Notes under the pieces: model-generated
Databases searched by the model: none
Told to the model about the DNA's origin: nothing
Seen by the model: only the letters and a program-made list of their open reading frames with translations
Position numbers and translations under genes: made by a program
From: Sedimenticola thiotaurini
Lineage (GTDB): Bacteria; Pseudomonadota; Gammaproteobacteria; Chromatiales; Chromatiaceae
Assembly: GCA_011051715.1 (NCBI GenBank)
Contig: DRKP01000146.1
Span: 1 to 34,421, forward strand
Direction: 5' to 3'
DNA length: 34,421 nucleotides
Shown: piece by piece, positions 1 to 8,679 of the stretch
How positions within the stretch are numbered: the stretch's first letter is position 1
Layout of the letters: every line of letters starts with the position of its first letter

Positions 1-1121
1 AGAGCGATGACGCCCTGGTGGGTGCGAGCGGCAACGACCAGCTGGCCGGTAACGATGGTGACGACATCATCATCGGCGGTGAAGGCGACGATCGGCTGAA
101 CGGTAACGGCGACGACGACTTCCTGTTCGGCGGCGACGGCGACGATTTCATCCGCGGCGGACAGGAGGAAGACTACCTGTTCGGTGGTGAAGGCGACGAC
201 ACCATGATGGGCGACCGTGGCAACGATTACATCGTTGGCGACAATGGCTGGAACTTCGATCCCTGGAGCACCTGGCTTGACTGGTGGCCCAACTTCGACG
301 GCGATTTCCGCTTGGACGAGGCCGGTGACGACCTGGTCTACGGCGGCAACGGCGACGATACCGTCTTCGGTAACGACGGCGAGGACACCGTGTATGGTGA
401 GGACGGCGAAGACGTCATCTACGGTGGCGACTCCGACGACAACCTGTACGGCGGCGAGGCCAACGACTGGGTCTTCGGTGGTGACGGCAAGGACACCCTG
501 ACCGGCGACAACGGCAACGACTGGATGGACGGTGGCAACGACAACGACACCATGTCCGGTGGCCTGCAGGACGACACCATGTTCGGTGGCGACGGCCGCG
601 ACCTGATGGAAGGCAACGAGGGTGACGACTGGATGGAAGGCGGTGCCCGCAACGACACCATGATGGGTGGCGACGGCAACGACGTGCTGTACGGTGGTGC
701 CGGTAGCGACTACCTGAGTGGTGGCCAGGGCAACGACGTCTATGCCTTCAACGTGCTGGTCGATGGTGACAACAGCCACCTGGATCAGATCTACAGCCGC
801 TGGACCGACATCAGCCAGGATGTGGTTGCCGACTTCGAGCACGGCTACTTCATGCAGCCGAACGACCTGCTGGTCTTCGAGGTCACCGACCTGCAGAACG
901 TCGACGACTTCAACTCCGTCCAGGCTCTGGAGGACTATGTGACGGTGGCCGAGGTCGGTCAGGACCTGGTGATCTTCTTCGATCACGATGGCGACGACGA
1001 TCCGCGCGAGACCCAGGAAGACCGCATCGTGTTCCAGGGCGAGGCCACCGGCACTGGCGTGCTGAACAGCCTGCAGGCCCTGGTCGATGCCAACTGGCAC
1101 ATCGAGGTGGTCGAAGTCTGA
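1..1121 (+). CDS. RTX calcium-binding secreted protein, C-terminal part (5' end outside window)
   Basis: The reading frame is open from the first base (in-frame codons at 3, 6, 9 and so on before a GTG at 18) and already encodes RTX repeat, so the gene begins upstream. Roughly twenty glycine/aspartate nonapeptides of the GGxGxDxxx type (for example GGDGDDFIRGG, GGDGNDVLYGG) run to about base 740. They are interrupted once at about 246-320 by a non-repeat, tryptophan-rich insert. In this family such repeats form a calcium-binding beta-roll that folds after export. The last ~125 residues are acidic and non-repetitive, as expected for the uncleaved C-terminal signal of type I secretion substrates. 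The exporter genes immediately downstream (1349-4836) make this the probable substrate, which is inference. A terminator follows the stop codon, so it is probably transcribed apart from the exporter. The upstream domains that would reveal its function (adhesin, protease, lipase) are not visible. Confidence 0.93.
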   Translation, partial: SDDALVGASGNDQLAGNDGDDIIIGGEGDDRLNGNGDDDFLFGGDGDDFIRGGQEEDYLFGGEGDDTMMGDRGNDYIVGDNGWNFDPWSTWLDWWPNFDGDFRLDEAGDDLVYGGNGDDTVFGNDGEDTVYGEDGEDVIYGGDSDDNLYGGEANDWVFGGDGKDTLTGDNGNDWMDGGNDNDTMSGGLQDDTMFGGDGRDLMEGNEGDDWMEGGARNDTMMGGDGNDVLYGGAGSDYLSGGQGNDVYAFNVLVDGDNSHLDQIYSRWTDISQDVVADFEHGYFMQPNDLLVFEVTDLQNVDDFNSVQALEDYVTVAEVGQDLVIFFDHDGDDDPRETQEDRIVFQGEATGTGVLNSLQALVDANWHIEVVEV

Positions 1122-1172
1122 TCGCAGCCTAGCGGTCTGAACGACCTGTCAGGGATGACGCAGTGAAGGAAG

Positions 1173-1202
1173 AGAGCACGGGCGCGAGCCCGTGCTCTTT
1201 TT
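1173..1202 (+). terminator. Intrinsic terminator after the RTX gene
   Basis: A perfect 11-bp stem (1173-1183 pairs with 1188-1198) closes a GCGA tetraloop and is followed by five T residues (1198-1202). It lies 52 bases after the RTX stop codon and before the exporter gene. It should end the RTX transcript and uncouple expression of the abundant substrate from its exporter. Confidence 0.9.
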
Positions 1203-1348
1203 CACCCCCTTCCCCCCGTATTACCATTCCGCCATCAGGCGCGGGATGCCGTTGAATCAAGATTTCCGGAGAAGTGCCGACACCCGGTTGACCTGGCCAC
1301 TCCGCGTTTTTTCCGGCCGCAGACCAGCGACAAGCGACAGAAGACGAT

Positions 1349-3475
1349 ATGAACGAGCAATATACGCTTCCCCGGCTGATCGGCCGATTCCGTGGCGCCT
1401 TCCTGTCGATTGGCGTCTTCAGTTTCTTCTTCAATCTGCTGGTACTGACCCTGCCCTTCTACATGCTGTCGGTGTTCACCCGGGTCCTCAGCAGCAAAAG
1501 CGAGGAAACCCTGGTTCTGTTGACCATCGCGGCGGCGATCGCCCTCACCGTGCAGGGGCTGCTCGACATGATCCGCGCACGGCTCCTCACCCGCATCGGC
1601 ATGGGACTCGATTCCACCCTCACGCCCCAGGTACTGGAGGCAACGGTGAGGCAGGCTGCGGGCAGTGCCGGACGCAACGCCCAGGCCCTGCGCGACGCCA
1701 GCGAGCTGCGCACCTTTCTGTCCGGCACAGGGATCTTCTCCCTCTTCGACGCGCCCTTCATCCCGCTCTACGTGGGCGTGATCTACCTGATGCATCCGAT
1801 GTTGGGATCCCTGGCGATCGGTGGTGCCGTCCTGCTCTTCATCATCGCAGTGATCAACGAACTGGCCACCCGGCGGCCGATCGAGGCGGCCGGCGAGTTC
1901 TCCGCCAAGGCCCAGTCCCAGGTCGAGCAGTACGTCCGCCATGCGGACGTGATCGAGGCCATGGGCATGACACCGGCCGTCATCGACCGCTGGCGCAGCT
2001 CCAACAGCGATGCCCTGCTGTCCCTCTCCAAGGCGTCGGACAAGATCAACACCGCCGGTTCTTTCGCCCGTTATCTCCGTTTCATGCTGCAGATCGCCCT
2101 GTACGGGACCGGTGCCTTCCTGTTCATCGAGCACGAGCTCCTGCCGGGAGCGATGATTGCGGCCGCGATCCTCATGTCCCGCGCCCTGGCCCCGGTGGAA
2201 CACGCCATCGGGACCTGGAAGAGCCTGGTTTCGGCAAAGGCGGCCTACGGGCGCCTGAAGGAGGCGCTCGATCCGGAGCGGTTCAGCCTCTACTACAACC
2301 GGATGGAGCTTCCCCGTCCGAATGGCCTGCTGCAGGCGGACCGGATCGTGGTCACCGTCCCGGGCGGCGAGCGCTTCATCCTCAAGGGGATCAACTTCGT
2401 GCTGCCGCCGGGCCAGTTCCTCGGCGTCATCGGGCCGAGCGGCGCCGGCAAGACCACCCTGGGCAAGGTCCTGGTCGGCATCCTGGCTCCCCGTGGCGGG
2501 GCGGCCCGGCTGGACGGCACCGACCTGGCCGCCTGGCACCCGGACGACCTGGGGCGCTATGTCGGATACCTGCCCCAGGACATCCAGCTGTTTTCCGGTA
2601 CCGTGCGGGACAACATCGCCCGGATGACGGAGGAGAGCGACCCCGAGGCGGTGATCCGGGCGGCGAAGCGGGCCGGTGCCCACGACATGATTCTCACCCT
2701 TCCCGAGGCCTATGACACCGAGGTTGGCGAGAGCGGCCGGTATCTCTCTGCCGGACAGCGGCAGATGATCGGCCTCGCCCGCGCGTTCTATGGTGATCCC
2801 AGCCTGCTGGTGCTCGACGAGCCCAACTCGAATCTGGATGCGGTCAGTGAAGAACACCTGAAGAGATCCCTGGCCGAGGCCAGGGATGCAGGTGTAACCG
2901 TCGTCGTCATCACCCACCGGCCGAGCATCCTGGTGGCGGCCGACCAACTCCTGGTACTCAAGGATGGCGGTGTGGAGCTGTATGGCCCCAGTGACCAGGT
3001 TCAGGCGCGCATGGCCCAGGATCTGGTGAGCCATGACGAACGCAAGCGAATGTCGCAGGACAAGAGAAGGCTGCCGCGGGACGCATCCGGCAAGAGGGAT
3101 GGGCGCCGTGGTGGTGCCGCACGGGCGAAGGCCAGCGGCATCCAGGCCGCCGCGGGCAAGGGAGCGGTGGCGGACGGGGAGGGAAAGAGGCGGCGTGGCC
3201 GCCCGCAACCGGCGCGACCCGCTGCCGGAGAAGCCGTTGCCGCGCAGGAGGAGACAAGAGCCGGGAAGCCCGAAGTGGCGGTGGAGGCATCGCCACCGCA
3301 ACGGGGGAGTGGGGCACCCAATGCACCGCAACGGCCTGCCCCGGAGAGTCGGGAGCCGAAGACGGTCGAGCATGGAGAGGAGGTCGAGGTGAAGGAAGGT
3401 GAGATCCTCGAGCCGGAACCCGAGAGTTCGATTGCCCGGATGGCCGGGGCGTTCATGGGCAGGAAAGGGAAATGA
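1349..3475 (+). CDS. Type I secretion ABC exporter (PrtD-like permease/ATPase) with long charged C-terminal tail
   Basis: Inner-membrane half-transporter that energises export of RTX-type substrates through a HlyD/TolC-type channel. The N-terminal half (about residues 15-300) has hydrophobic segments of an ABC membrane domain. The nucleotide-binding domain shows Walker A GPSGAGKTT near residue 362, a Q-loop (YLPQD), the signature LSAGQRQ near 467, Walker B LLVLDEP near 490 and an H-loop (VITHRP). There is no N-terminal C39-like domain, so it resembles PrtD/AprD exporters, which are usually about 570-590 residues. Here the protein has 708. The extra ~145 residues from about 560 are low-complexity, first strongly basic and containing RRRGRPQP, then acidic, and are not part of the family fold. 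The gene overlaps the adaptor gene by 4 bp (ATGA). The start ATG at 1349 has only a weak AGAAG ribosome site. Confidence 0.93.
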   Translation: MNEQYTLPRLIGRFRGAFLSIGVFSFFFNLLVLTLPFYMLSVFTRVLSSKSEETLVLLTIAAAIALTVQGLLDMIRARLLTRIGMGLDSTLTPQVLEATVRQAAGSAGRNAQALRDASELRTFLSGTGIFSLFDAPFIPLYVGVIYLMHPMLGSLAIGGAVLLFIIAVINELATRRPIEAAGEFSAKAQSQVEQYVRHADVIEAMGMTPAVIDRWRSSNSDALLSLSKASDKINTAGSFARYLRFMLQIALYGTGAFLFIEHELLPGAMIAAAILMSRALAPVEHAIGTWKSLVSAKAAYGRLKEALDPERFSLYYNRMELPRPNGLLQADRIVVTVPGGERFILKGINFVLPPGQFLGVIGPSGAGKTTLGKVLVGILAPRGGAARLDGTDLAAWHPDDLGRYVGYLPQDIQLFSGTVRDNIARMTEESDPEAVIRAAKRAGAHDMILTLPEAYDTEVGESGRYLSAGQRQMIGLARAFYGDPSLLVLDEPNSNLDAVSEEHLKRSLAEARDAGVTVVVITHRPSILVAADQLLVLKDGGVELYGPSDQVQARMAQDLVSHDERKRMSQDKRRLPRDASGKRDGRRGGAARAKASGIQAAAGKGAVADGEGKRRRGRPQPARPAAGEAVAAQEETRAGKPEVAVEASPPQRGSGAPNAPQRPAPESREPKTVEHGEEVEVKEGEILEPEPESSIARMAGAFMGRKGK

Positions 3476-4836
3476 CCACAGTGACCGAAGTGAACGAGAA
3501 CACGGCAGAGGCCCCGAAGAGCCTGTCGCCGCCGGAATACGTGCTCGACTATACGCCGCGCTTCGATGCCAGCAGGCGGCGCCTGGTCTTTTTCGGGTTT
3601 CTCATCATCCTGCTGGGGTTCGGTGGCCTGGGCGCATGGGCGGCGCTGGCGCCGCTGCAGAGCGCAGCAGTCGCCCCCGGTATCGTCAAGGTGGCGAGCG
3701 AGCGGAAGAAGGTGCAGCACCTGGAGGGCGGGATCGTCAAGGAGATCCTGATCAGGGAGGGCGACCAGGTCGAGGCCGGTCAGGTGCTGATCCGGCTGGA
3801 CGATGTCGCCGCGAGGTCGCGCGTGGAGCTGCTGCAGAGAAAGCTGGACGGGATGAAGGCGACCCTGGCGCGACTGAAGGCCGAGATCGAAAACCGCGAC
3901 AGCATCGAGTTCCCGCAGGAACTGCTGGATCGCCGGGACGATCCAAAGATCGCGAAGATGCTGGAGGGAGAGGAGCAGGTGTTCCGCACCCGGCGCGAAT
4001 CACTGGAAGGGGAGAAGGCGGTTCTCCGCCAGCGCAACACCGAGTACGGGGAGCAGGTCAAAGGGGTGCAGGAGCAGATCAGGTCGACCAGGAAGCAGCT
4101 GCAGACCATCAAGGAGGAGCTCAAGGCGGCCAGTGTTCTGTACAAGAAGGGAATCTACGAGAAGCCCAAGTATCTCTCCCTGGTTCGGGCCTCGGCCAAG
4201 CTGGAGGGTCAGATCGGCAAGCTTCGCTCCTCCATCGCCCAGGTCAAGCAGCGGATGGCCGAGATCGAGCTGCGCATCATCGACCTGGACAAGAAGCGGC
4301 GTGAGGAGGTCAACGCCGATCTGCAGCGTTACCAGACCAACATCTTCGATACCGAGGAGCGCCTGCGTACCGCCCGCGACACCCTGAGGCGGGTCGATAT
4401 CCGCGCGCCCCAGAGTGGCGAGGTGGTCGGACTGACGGTCCACACCGTGGGTGGCGTGATTCCGCCGCGGGCAACCATCCTCGAGATCGTCCCCCGAAAC
4501 GACAAGCTGGTGATCGAGGCGACGGTGCGTCCGGCAGACATCGACATCGTGCACGAGGGGCTGCAGGCCGAGGTGCGCCTGACCGCATTCAACCGGCGCA
4601 CCACGCCGGCGCTGCCGGGCAGACTGACGCGTCTGTCGGCGGATCGTTTCGCCACCAGCGACGGCACCGCGTTCTACCGCGCCGTGGTGGAGATCGACCC
4701 CAAGCACACCAGGGACCTGGATCTCTATCCGGGAATGCCGGCCGAGGTCTATCTGCTGACCGGCAAGCGCACAATGCTGGAGTACCTGATCAAGCCGATC
4801 CAGGACAGCATGCGCCGGGGGCTGATCGAGAAGTGA
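3472..4836 (+). CDS. HlyD/PrtE-family membrane fusion protein of type I secretion
   Basis: Periplasmic adaptor linking the ABC exporter to an outer-membrane TolC-type channel. A short cytoplasmic N-terminus is followed by one membrane segment at about residues 39-60, then a first biotinyl/lipoyl-like half (KKVQHLEGGIVKEILIREGD), a long charged helical hairpin at about 105-300, the second lipoyl half (RRVDIRAPQSGEVVGL) and a beta-barrel/C-terminal region with LYPGMPAEVYL. The length of 454 residues is normal for the PrtE/HlyD family. It overlaps both the exporter (ATGA at 3472-3475) and the downstream glycosyltransferase (GTGA at 4833-4836), so the three are probably translationally coupled. 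No TolC-like outer-membrane gene is in the window; a shared TolC encoded elsewhere is the usual solution. Confidence 0.95.
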   Translation: MTTVTEVNENTAEAPKSLSPPEYVLDYTPRFDASRRRLVFFGFLIILLGFGGLGAWAALAPLQSAAVAPGIVKVASERKKVQHLEGGIVKEILIREGDQVEAGQVLIRLDDVAARSRVELLQRKLDGMKATLARLKAEIENRDSIEFPQELLDRRDDPKIAKMLEGEEQVFRTRRESLEGEKAVLRQRNTEYGEQVKGVQEQIRSTRKQLQTIKEELKAASVLYKKGIYEKPKYLSLVRASAKLEGQIGKLRSSIAQVKQRMAEIELRIIDLDKKRREEVNADLQRYQTNIFDTEERLRTARDTLRRVDIRAPQSGEVVGLTVHTVGGVIPPRATILEIVPRNDKLVIEATVRPADIDIVHEGLQAEVRLTAFNRRTTPALPGRLTRLSADRFATSDGTAFYRAVVEIDPKHTRDLDLYPGMPAEVYLLTGKRTMLEYLIKPIQDSMRRGLIEK

Positions 4837-6110
4837 GGATTCTGTTCATCCACCAGAACTGCCCCGGACAGTTCAAGCACCTGGCCCCCCGCCTGGCGGC
4901 GGATCCGGCCAACGAGGTGGTCTTCCTCACCCGCCCCGGCAAGCCGTCGCTGCCCAATGTGCGGAAGGTGGAGTACCGGCCGGCACGCAAGCCGTCGCCC
5001 AAGACCCATCGTTACCTGCGCCTGACCGAGGAGGGTATCCTCAACGGCCAGGCGGTGGCGCGGACGGCGCAGAAGATGTCCCGGGCGGGATTCCGGCCCG
5101 ACATTATCGTCGCCCATATGGGCTGGGGGGAGGCGCTGTACCTGAAGGCGATCTGGCCCGATACCCCGATCCTGGGCTATTTCGAGTGGTACTACCACCC
5201 CTTCGGCAGCGATGTGGACTTCGACCCGAAACGACCGCCCAACCTGGACGACGTCTGCCGCATCGAGTCGCGCAACATGCTGCACCTGCTCAACCTGCAG
5301 GTGGCCGATCATGGGATCAGCCCGACACGCTGGCAGTGGTCCCAGCACCCCAGGGAGTACCGCCCCAGGATCACCGTGTTGCACGATGGGGTCGATGTCG
5401 GGCGGGCGCATCCCCGACCGGACCTGCGATCGGGCCTGGTCGAAGGGCTCGAACTGCGGGCGGGAGAGGAGATCGTCACCTATGTGGCGCGCAACCTCGA
5501 GCCCTACCGGGGGTTTCCCACCTTCATCAAGGCGGCCGAACAGATCCTGCGGCGACGGCCCGGCACGCGGATCCTGGTGGTCGGCGGGGACGGTACCAGC
5601 TATGGCCGCAAGCGCAGTGACGGGAAGAGTTACCGGGAATACTACCTGGAGAAGCTGGATCTCGACCTGGAGCGGATCCACTTCCTCGGTCAGGTCCCCT
5701 ACGACACCTATCTCCAGGTGCTGCAGCTCTCCGCGGCCCATATCTACCTGACCGTTCCTTTCGTCCTCTCCTGGTCCATGCTGGAGGCGATGGCGGCGGG
5801 TTGCCTGATCGTCGGTTCCCGCACGCCGCCGGTGGAGGAGGTCATCAGGGACGGCCGCAACGGCCTGCTGGTGGACTTCTTCTCGCCACAGGAGGTCGCC
5901 GACCGGGTGGACGAGGCGCTGGACAACCCGGAGCGCATGGAGCCGATCCGCCGCGCCGCGAGGCAGACCGTGGTCAGCCACTATGCGCTGGATAAGTGCC
6001 TGGCGAAACAGATCGGCCTCATCCAGCGACTGGTGCGCAAGCGGCACGGGGGCGGCAGCAGGGGGAAGAAGGCGTCCCGGGGGCGTGTCGTCCACCAGGC
6101 CGTTCGCTGA
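4833..6110 (+). CDS. Family 4 (GT4) glycosyltransferase coupled to the secretion operon
   Basis: Predicted cytoplasmic retaining GT-B glycosyltransferase of 425 residues. The N-terminus MRILFIHQNCPGQFKHLAP is characteristic of the 'Glyco_trans_4_3' type N-terminal domain. The C-terminal half is a Glycos_transf_1 domain with VTYVARNLEPYRGFPTFIKA and the nucleotide-sugar site around SWSMLEAMAAGCLIVGS, including the conserved E of the EX7E-type region. The C-terminal ~30 residues are basic. The GTG start at 4833 is chosen because it overlaps the adaptor stop codon and gives the canonical N-terminus. The sugar donor and acceptor cannot be read from sequence. Its tight coupling to type I secretion genes suggests it glycosylates the secreted RTX protein or builds a surface glycan co-produced with it; both are inference. 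Confidence 0.92.
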   Translation: MRILFIHQNCPGQFKHLAPRLAADPANEVVFLTRPGKPSLPNVRKVEYRPARKPSPKTHRYLRLTEEGILNGQAVARTAQKMSRAGFRPDIIVAHMGWGEALYLKAIWPDTPILGYFEWYYHPFGSDVDFDPKRPPNLDDVCRIESRNMLHLLNLQVADHGISPTRWQWSQHPREYRPRITVLHDGVDVGRAHPRPDLRSGLVEGLELRAGEEIVTYVARNLEPYRGFPTFIKAAEQILRRRPGTRILVVGGDGTSYGRKRSDGKSYREYYLEKLDLDLERIHFLGQVPYDTYLQVLQLSAAHIYLTVPFVLSWSMLEAMAAGCLIVGSRTPPVEEVIRDGRNGLLVDFFSPQEVADRVDEALDNPERMEPIRRAARQTVVSHYALDKCLAKQIGLIQRLVRKRHGGGSRGKKASRGRVVHQAVR

Positions 6111-6206
6111 ACGGCTTGCCGGGGTCGGCCCGGACGGTCGCTGGCCATGGGGACAGAGCAGAGTGAAATGGCGGCCTCACGCTGCCGGCGCCCGGGCTGA
6201 ATCCTG

Positions 6207-7073
6207 ATGTCCGAACCACTGGTCAGTATCGTGATACCGGCGTACAAGCCGGACTTCCTCGGCCCGGCGATCGAGAGCGCCCTGACCCAGACCTGGGCGA
6301 CGACGGAAATCGTCGTCAGCGACAACTGTCCCAGCGGGGACGTGCGGGAACTGGTGGAGAGGTATCCGGGTATTCGGTATCACCCCAATCCGGTCCGGGG
6401 CGTCTATGCCAATTTCCGCAACTGCATCCGGCTGGCGCGCGGGGAATACGTCAAGTTTCTGCTCGACGACGATCTGCTGGCCCCCTCCTGCGTCGAGCAG
6501 ATGCTGCGTGGGTTCGTCGAGCACCGGGACGCCACGCTGGTGACCGCCTCCTACCTCGTCATCGACGGGGAGGGGCGACAGCAGGCGGTGCGTCGTCTGG
6601 AGGATCGCCTGCTGGTGTCGACGCCGGGCGGCGCGGCGGCCCCCATGCTGATGTCCGCCAGGAATCCGGTCGGCCCCTTGACCACCAGCATGTTCAGGCG
6701 TCGTTCGCTGCCGCTCGGACTCGGGCCCTGGTTCTTCACCACCGCCGCCCCGGATCGCTACCTCGGCCTGATCGACATGGCCGTCATCCTGGATCTGGCG
6801 TTTCAGGGTCGGGTCGTGATGTTTCCGGAGCCGTTGAGCGCCATGCGCAGTCACCCCGGTCAACTCTCCAATCCCGCTGCCAATCCCCGCCTGGTGCACT
6901 CCATCACCAGCTGGCATCCCCTGGTCGAGGATGCCTGGGACTTCGGCCTGATCTCCGCGGATCAGCGCTGGCAGGCGTTGCAGGCGGTGGTCGCGCTGTA
7001 CCACCGCTTCGATCATCTCTTTCCCGAGCTGGAAGAGAAGAGGGTCCGCCTGGAGGCGCTTCTTCGTACCTGA
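6207..7073 (+). CDS. Family 2 (GT2) glycosyltransferase
   Basis: Predicted inverting GT-A glycosyltransferase of 288 residues. It has the canonical N-terminal strand VSIVIPAYKP, a nucleotide-binding region (VVSDNCPSGD) and a DDD metal-binding motif (KFLLDDDLLAPS) near residues 87-89. No membrane segments are evident, so it should be cytosolic. It lies 96 bp after the GT4 gene on the same strand and converges on the sulfotransferase gene only 22 bp away. The product is unknown. Together with GT4 it could act on the secreted RTX protein or on the polysaccharide handled by the capsule genes next door. Confidence 0.92.
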   Translation: MSEPLVSIVIPAYKPDFLGPAIESALTQTWATTEIVVSDNCPSGDVRELVERYPGIRYHPNPVRGVYANFRNCIRLARGEYVKFLLDDDLLAPSCVEQMLRGFVEHRDATLVTASYLVIDGEGRQQAVRRLEDRLLVSTPGGAAAPMLMSARNPVGPLTTSMFRRRSLPLGLGPWFFTTAAPDRYLGLIDMAVILDLAFQGRVVMFPEPLSAMRSHPGQLSNPAANPRLVHSITSWHPLVEDAWDFGLISADQRWQALQAVVALYHRFDHLFPELEEKRVRLEALLRT

Positions 7074-7095
7074 CCGGTCGGTACCCCTGTCCTCC

Positions 7096-7821
7096 TCAGT
7101 GGTCGCCCGCTCCGGGCAGCCAGTCGGCCAGGTCCCACCCCAGGAAGGATTCGAGCCGTTCGATCCGCTCCAGGTACAACTCCTCGAGAACCGGCAGCAG
7201 ACTGGGGCGGAGTGGCACCCCGGGCCCCGGGCGGACGGGGCGGTGAACCATTTCCAGGTCCCGTTCAGACCATCCTTCCGGGTCGATGCCGATATGTTCG
7301 GCGCAGCGTCGAAGGAGTCCGTGGGGGTCTTCCTTCAGTTGCTCGAAGCGCAGTATCAGGAGCTGCTCCCGCGGATAGGCGGCGAGCCAGTTGCGCAGAC
7401 ACTGTTCGTAGTCCCCGCGCAACAGCGATCCGCGGGAGCGGAAATGGTCGATGAACCAGGTGTCCGAGGCCTCGTCCGGCGTCATCTCCGCCTTGCCGAG
7501 GGCCATCAGGGCGGAGGACCATGCCCGCTCGATCGGATTGCGGATGAGATAGACGAGGCGGGTATCCGGAAACAGCCGGTGGATCTCCGCGATGGTGGCT
7601 GGCGGCAGGATGGCGTAGGCCGGGGTGATCTCACCCTGCCGGATACCGGCTTTCCCCTCGGAGAACAGTCGCAGGTACCACTGCAGGGTGCGTCCCTTGG
7701 GCCTGTCCCAGAAATGGAGTTCCCTGCCGCCGGGAAAGGCGATGGCCGGGTGGCGATGCAACTGTTCGTAGAGCCAGGTGGTACCTGTCTTCTGGGCACC
7801 GATTCCAAGAAAATCCAGCAT
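7096..7821 (-). CDS. PAPS-dependent sulfotransferase family protein
   Basis: The 241-residue protein begins MLDFLGIGAQKTGTTWLYEQL. GAQKTGTTW is the 5'-phosphosulfate-binding loop of PAPS sulfotransferases, and VYLIRNPIERAWSS is the 3'-phosphate-binding segment with its conserved Arg and Ser. The central LILRFEQLKEDP block is also typical. The family transfers sulfate from 3'-phosphoadenylyl sulfate to hydroxyl or amino groups of glycans and lipids, in the cytosol or at the membrane. It is 12 bp downstream of the SDR gene and in the same direction as kpsS and kpsC, so a sulfated capsule or glycolipid is a reasonable inference. PAPS-synthesis genes are not in the window. Confidence 0.9.
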   Translation of the reverse strand: MLDFLGIGAQKTGTTWLYEQLHRHPAIAFPGGRELHFWDRPKGRTLQWYLRLFSEGKAGIRQGEITPAYAILPPATIAEIHRLFPDTRLVYLIRNPIERAWSSALMALGKAEMTPDEASDTWFIDHFRSRGSLLRGDYEQCLRNWLAAYPREQLLILRFEQLKEDPHGLLRRCAEHIGIDPEGWSERDLEMVHRPVRPGPGVPLRPSLLPVLEELYLERIERLESFLGWDLADWLPGAGDH

Positions 7822-7833
7822 CCGGGACTCCCG

Positions 7834-8613
7834 CTACAGGGTATAGTTCAGTCGCTTCAGGATACGCAGTGCCGCTGCCGCAGGCAGCAGCGCCAGCGCC
7901 CACATCCCCGCGGCCAGCGGAAACGGGAAGGCGATCCGCGCCCGGTCCCGCTCCAGTCCCCGCCGGATCCGCGCGGCCGCCTCCTCCGGGCTCATCAGAA
8001 ATGGCCGCGGCCCGGGAAACTGCCTGCTCATGGCGCTCTCCACGAATCCCGGCAGGATCACGTTCACCGAGACGCCCCGGGGCGCCAGCCAGCCCCGCAG
8101 CGCCTCGCCATAGGCCTTCAGTCCCGCCTTGCTGGCGCAGTAGGCGGGTGTCAGCGGCAGCCCGAACCAGGCCGAAAGGGAGCTGACCAGGGCGATCTGT
8201 CCGCTGCCCCGGGCGCGCATCCGTTCCACCAGCGGGGTGACGGTGGCCAGGGCCCCCTTCAGGTTGATGTCGATGACCGCCTCGATCCGGGGCCAGCTCT
8301 CGCCCTCGCCGTCCGGGCCGATATGGCTGGTGATGCCGGCATTGACGATCGCCAGGTCGATCGGGTTTTGGTGGTCGATCCGGATCAGGCTCTCCTGCAG
8401 GCGCCCGCTGTCGCGCAGCTCCAGTCGCAACGGGATCACCCCGGCCCCCCGGCTTCGGCAGAGGCTCTCCACCTCCTCCATCCTCTCCCGGTCGCGTCCA
8501 CCCAGGATCAGGGTGCGACCGGGCCCGGCGTACTCCAGGGCCAGGGCCCGGCCGATGCCGCCCGTGGCACCGGTGACGAGGATGGTCCGGGGATTGCGCA
8601 GTCGCTCGCTCAT
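7834..8613 (-). CDS. Short-chain dehydrogenase/reductase (SDR) with hydrophobic C-terminus
   Basis: Classical SDR of 259 residues. The Rossmann motif TGATGGIG lies at residues 14-21, the NAG motif (VNAGI) follows, catalytic Ser is in LVSSLSAW, and the YxxxK pair (YCASK) is near residue 157. The C-terminal ~35 residues (FPLAAGMWALALLPAAAAL) are hydrophobic, suggesting membrane association, followed by a short basic tail. NAD(P)H-dependent reduction or oxidation of a hydroxyl/keto group is expected, but the substrate is unknown. It sits between kpsS (66 bp upstream) and the sulfotransferase (12 bp downstream) on the same strand, so a role in capsule glycan or lipid modification is likely by context. 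No clear ribosome-binding site precedes the ATG at 8613. Confidence 0.92.
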   Translation of the reverse strand: MSERLRNPRTILVTGATGGIGRALALEYAGPGRTLILGGRDRERMEEVESLCRSRGAGVIPLRLELRDSGRLQESLIRIDHQNPIDLAIVNAGITSHIGPDGEGESWPRIEAVIDINLKGALATVTPLVERMRARGSGQIALVSSLSAWFGLPLTPAYCASKAGLKAYGEALRGWLAPRGVSVNVILPGFVESAMSRQFPGPRPFLMSPEEAAARIRRGLERDRARIAFPFPLAAGMWALALLPAAAALRILKRLNYTL

Positions 8614-8679
8614 CGATGTCGGGAGCCCCCCGGCCCCAATGTGGCACCGTGCCTTTGCGCCGTCGGTCCGGGTACCGGT

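Noticed and set aside
18-740. Periodic DNA repeats at the left edge considered as a CRISPR or tandem DNA repeat
   Set aside because: The periodicity follows the 27-bp codon unit of RTX nonapeptides, without conserved repeats separated by unique spacers.
1235-3373. Minus-strand open frame of about 712 codons opposite the ABC exporter
   Set aside because: The exporter on the plus strand has all ABC motifs. The antisense frame has no domain and typical shadow composition.
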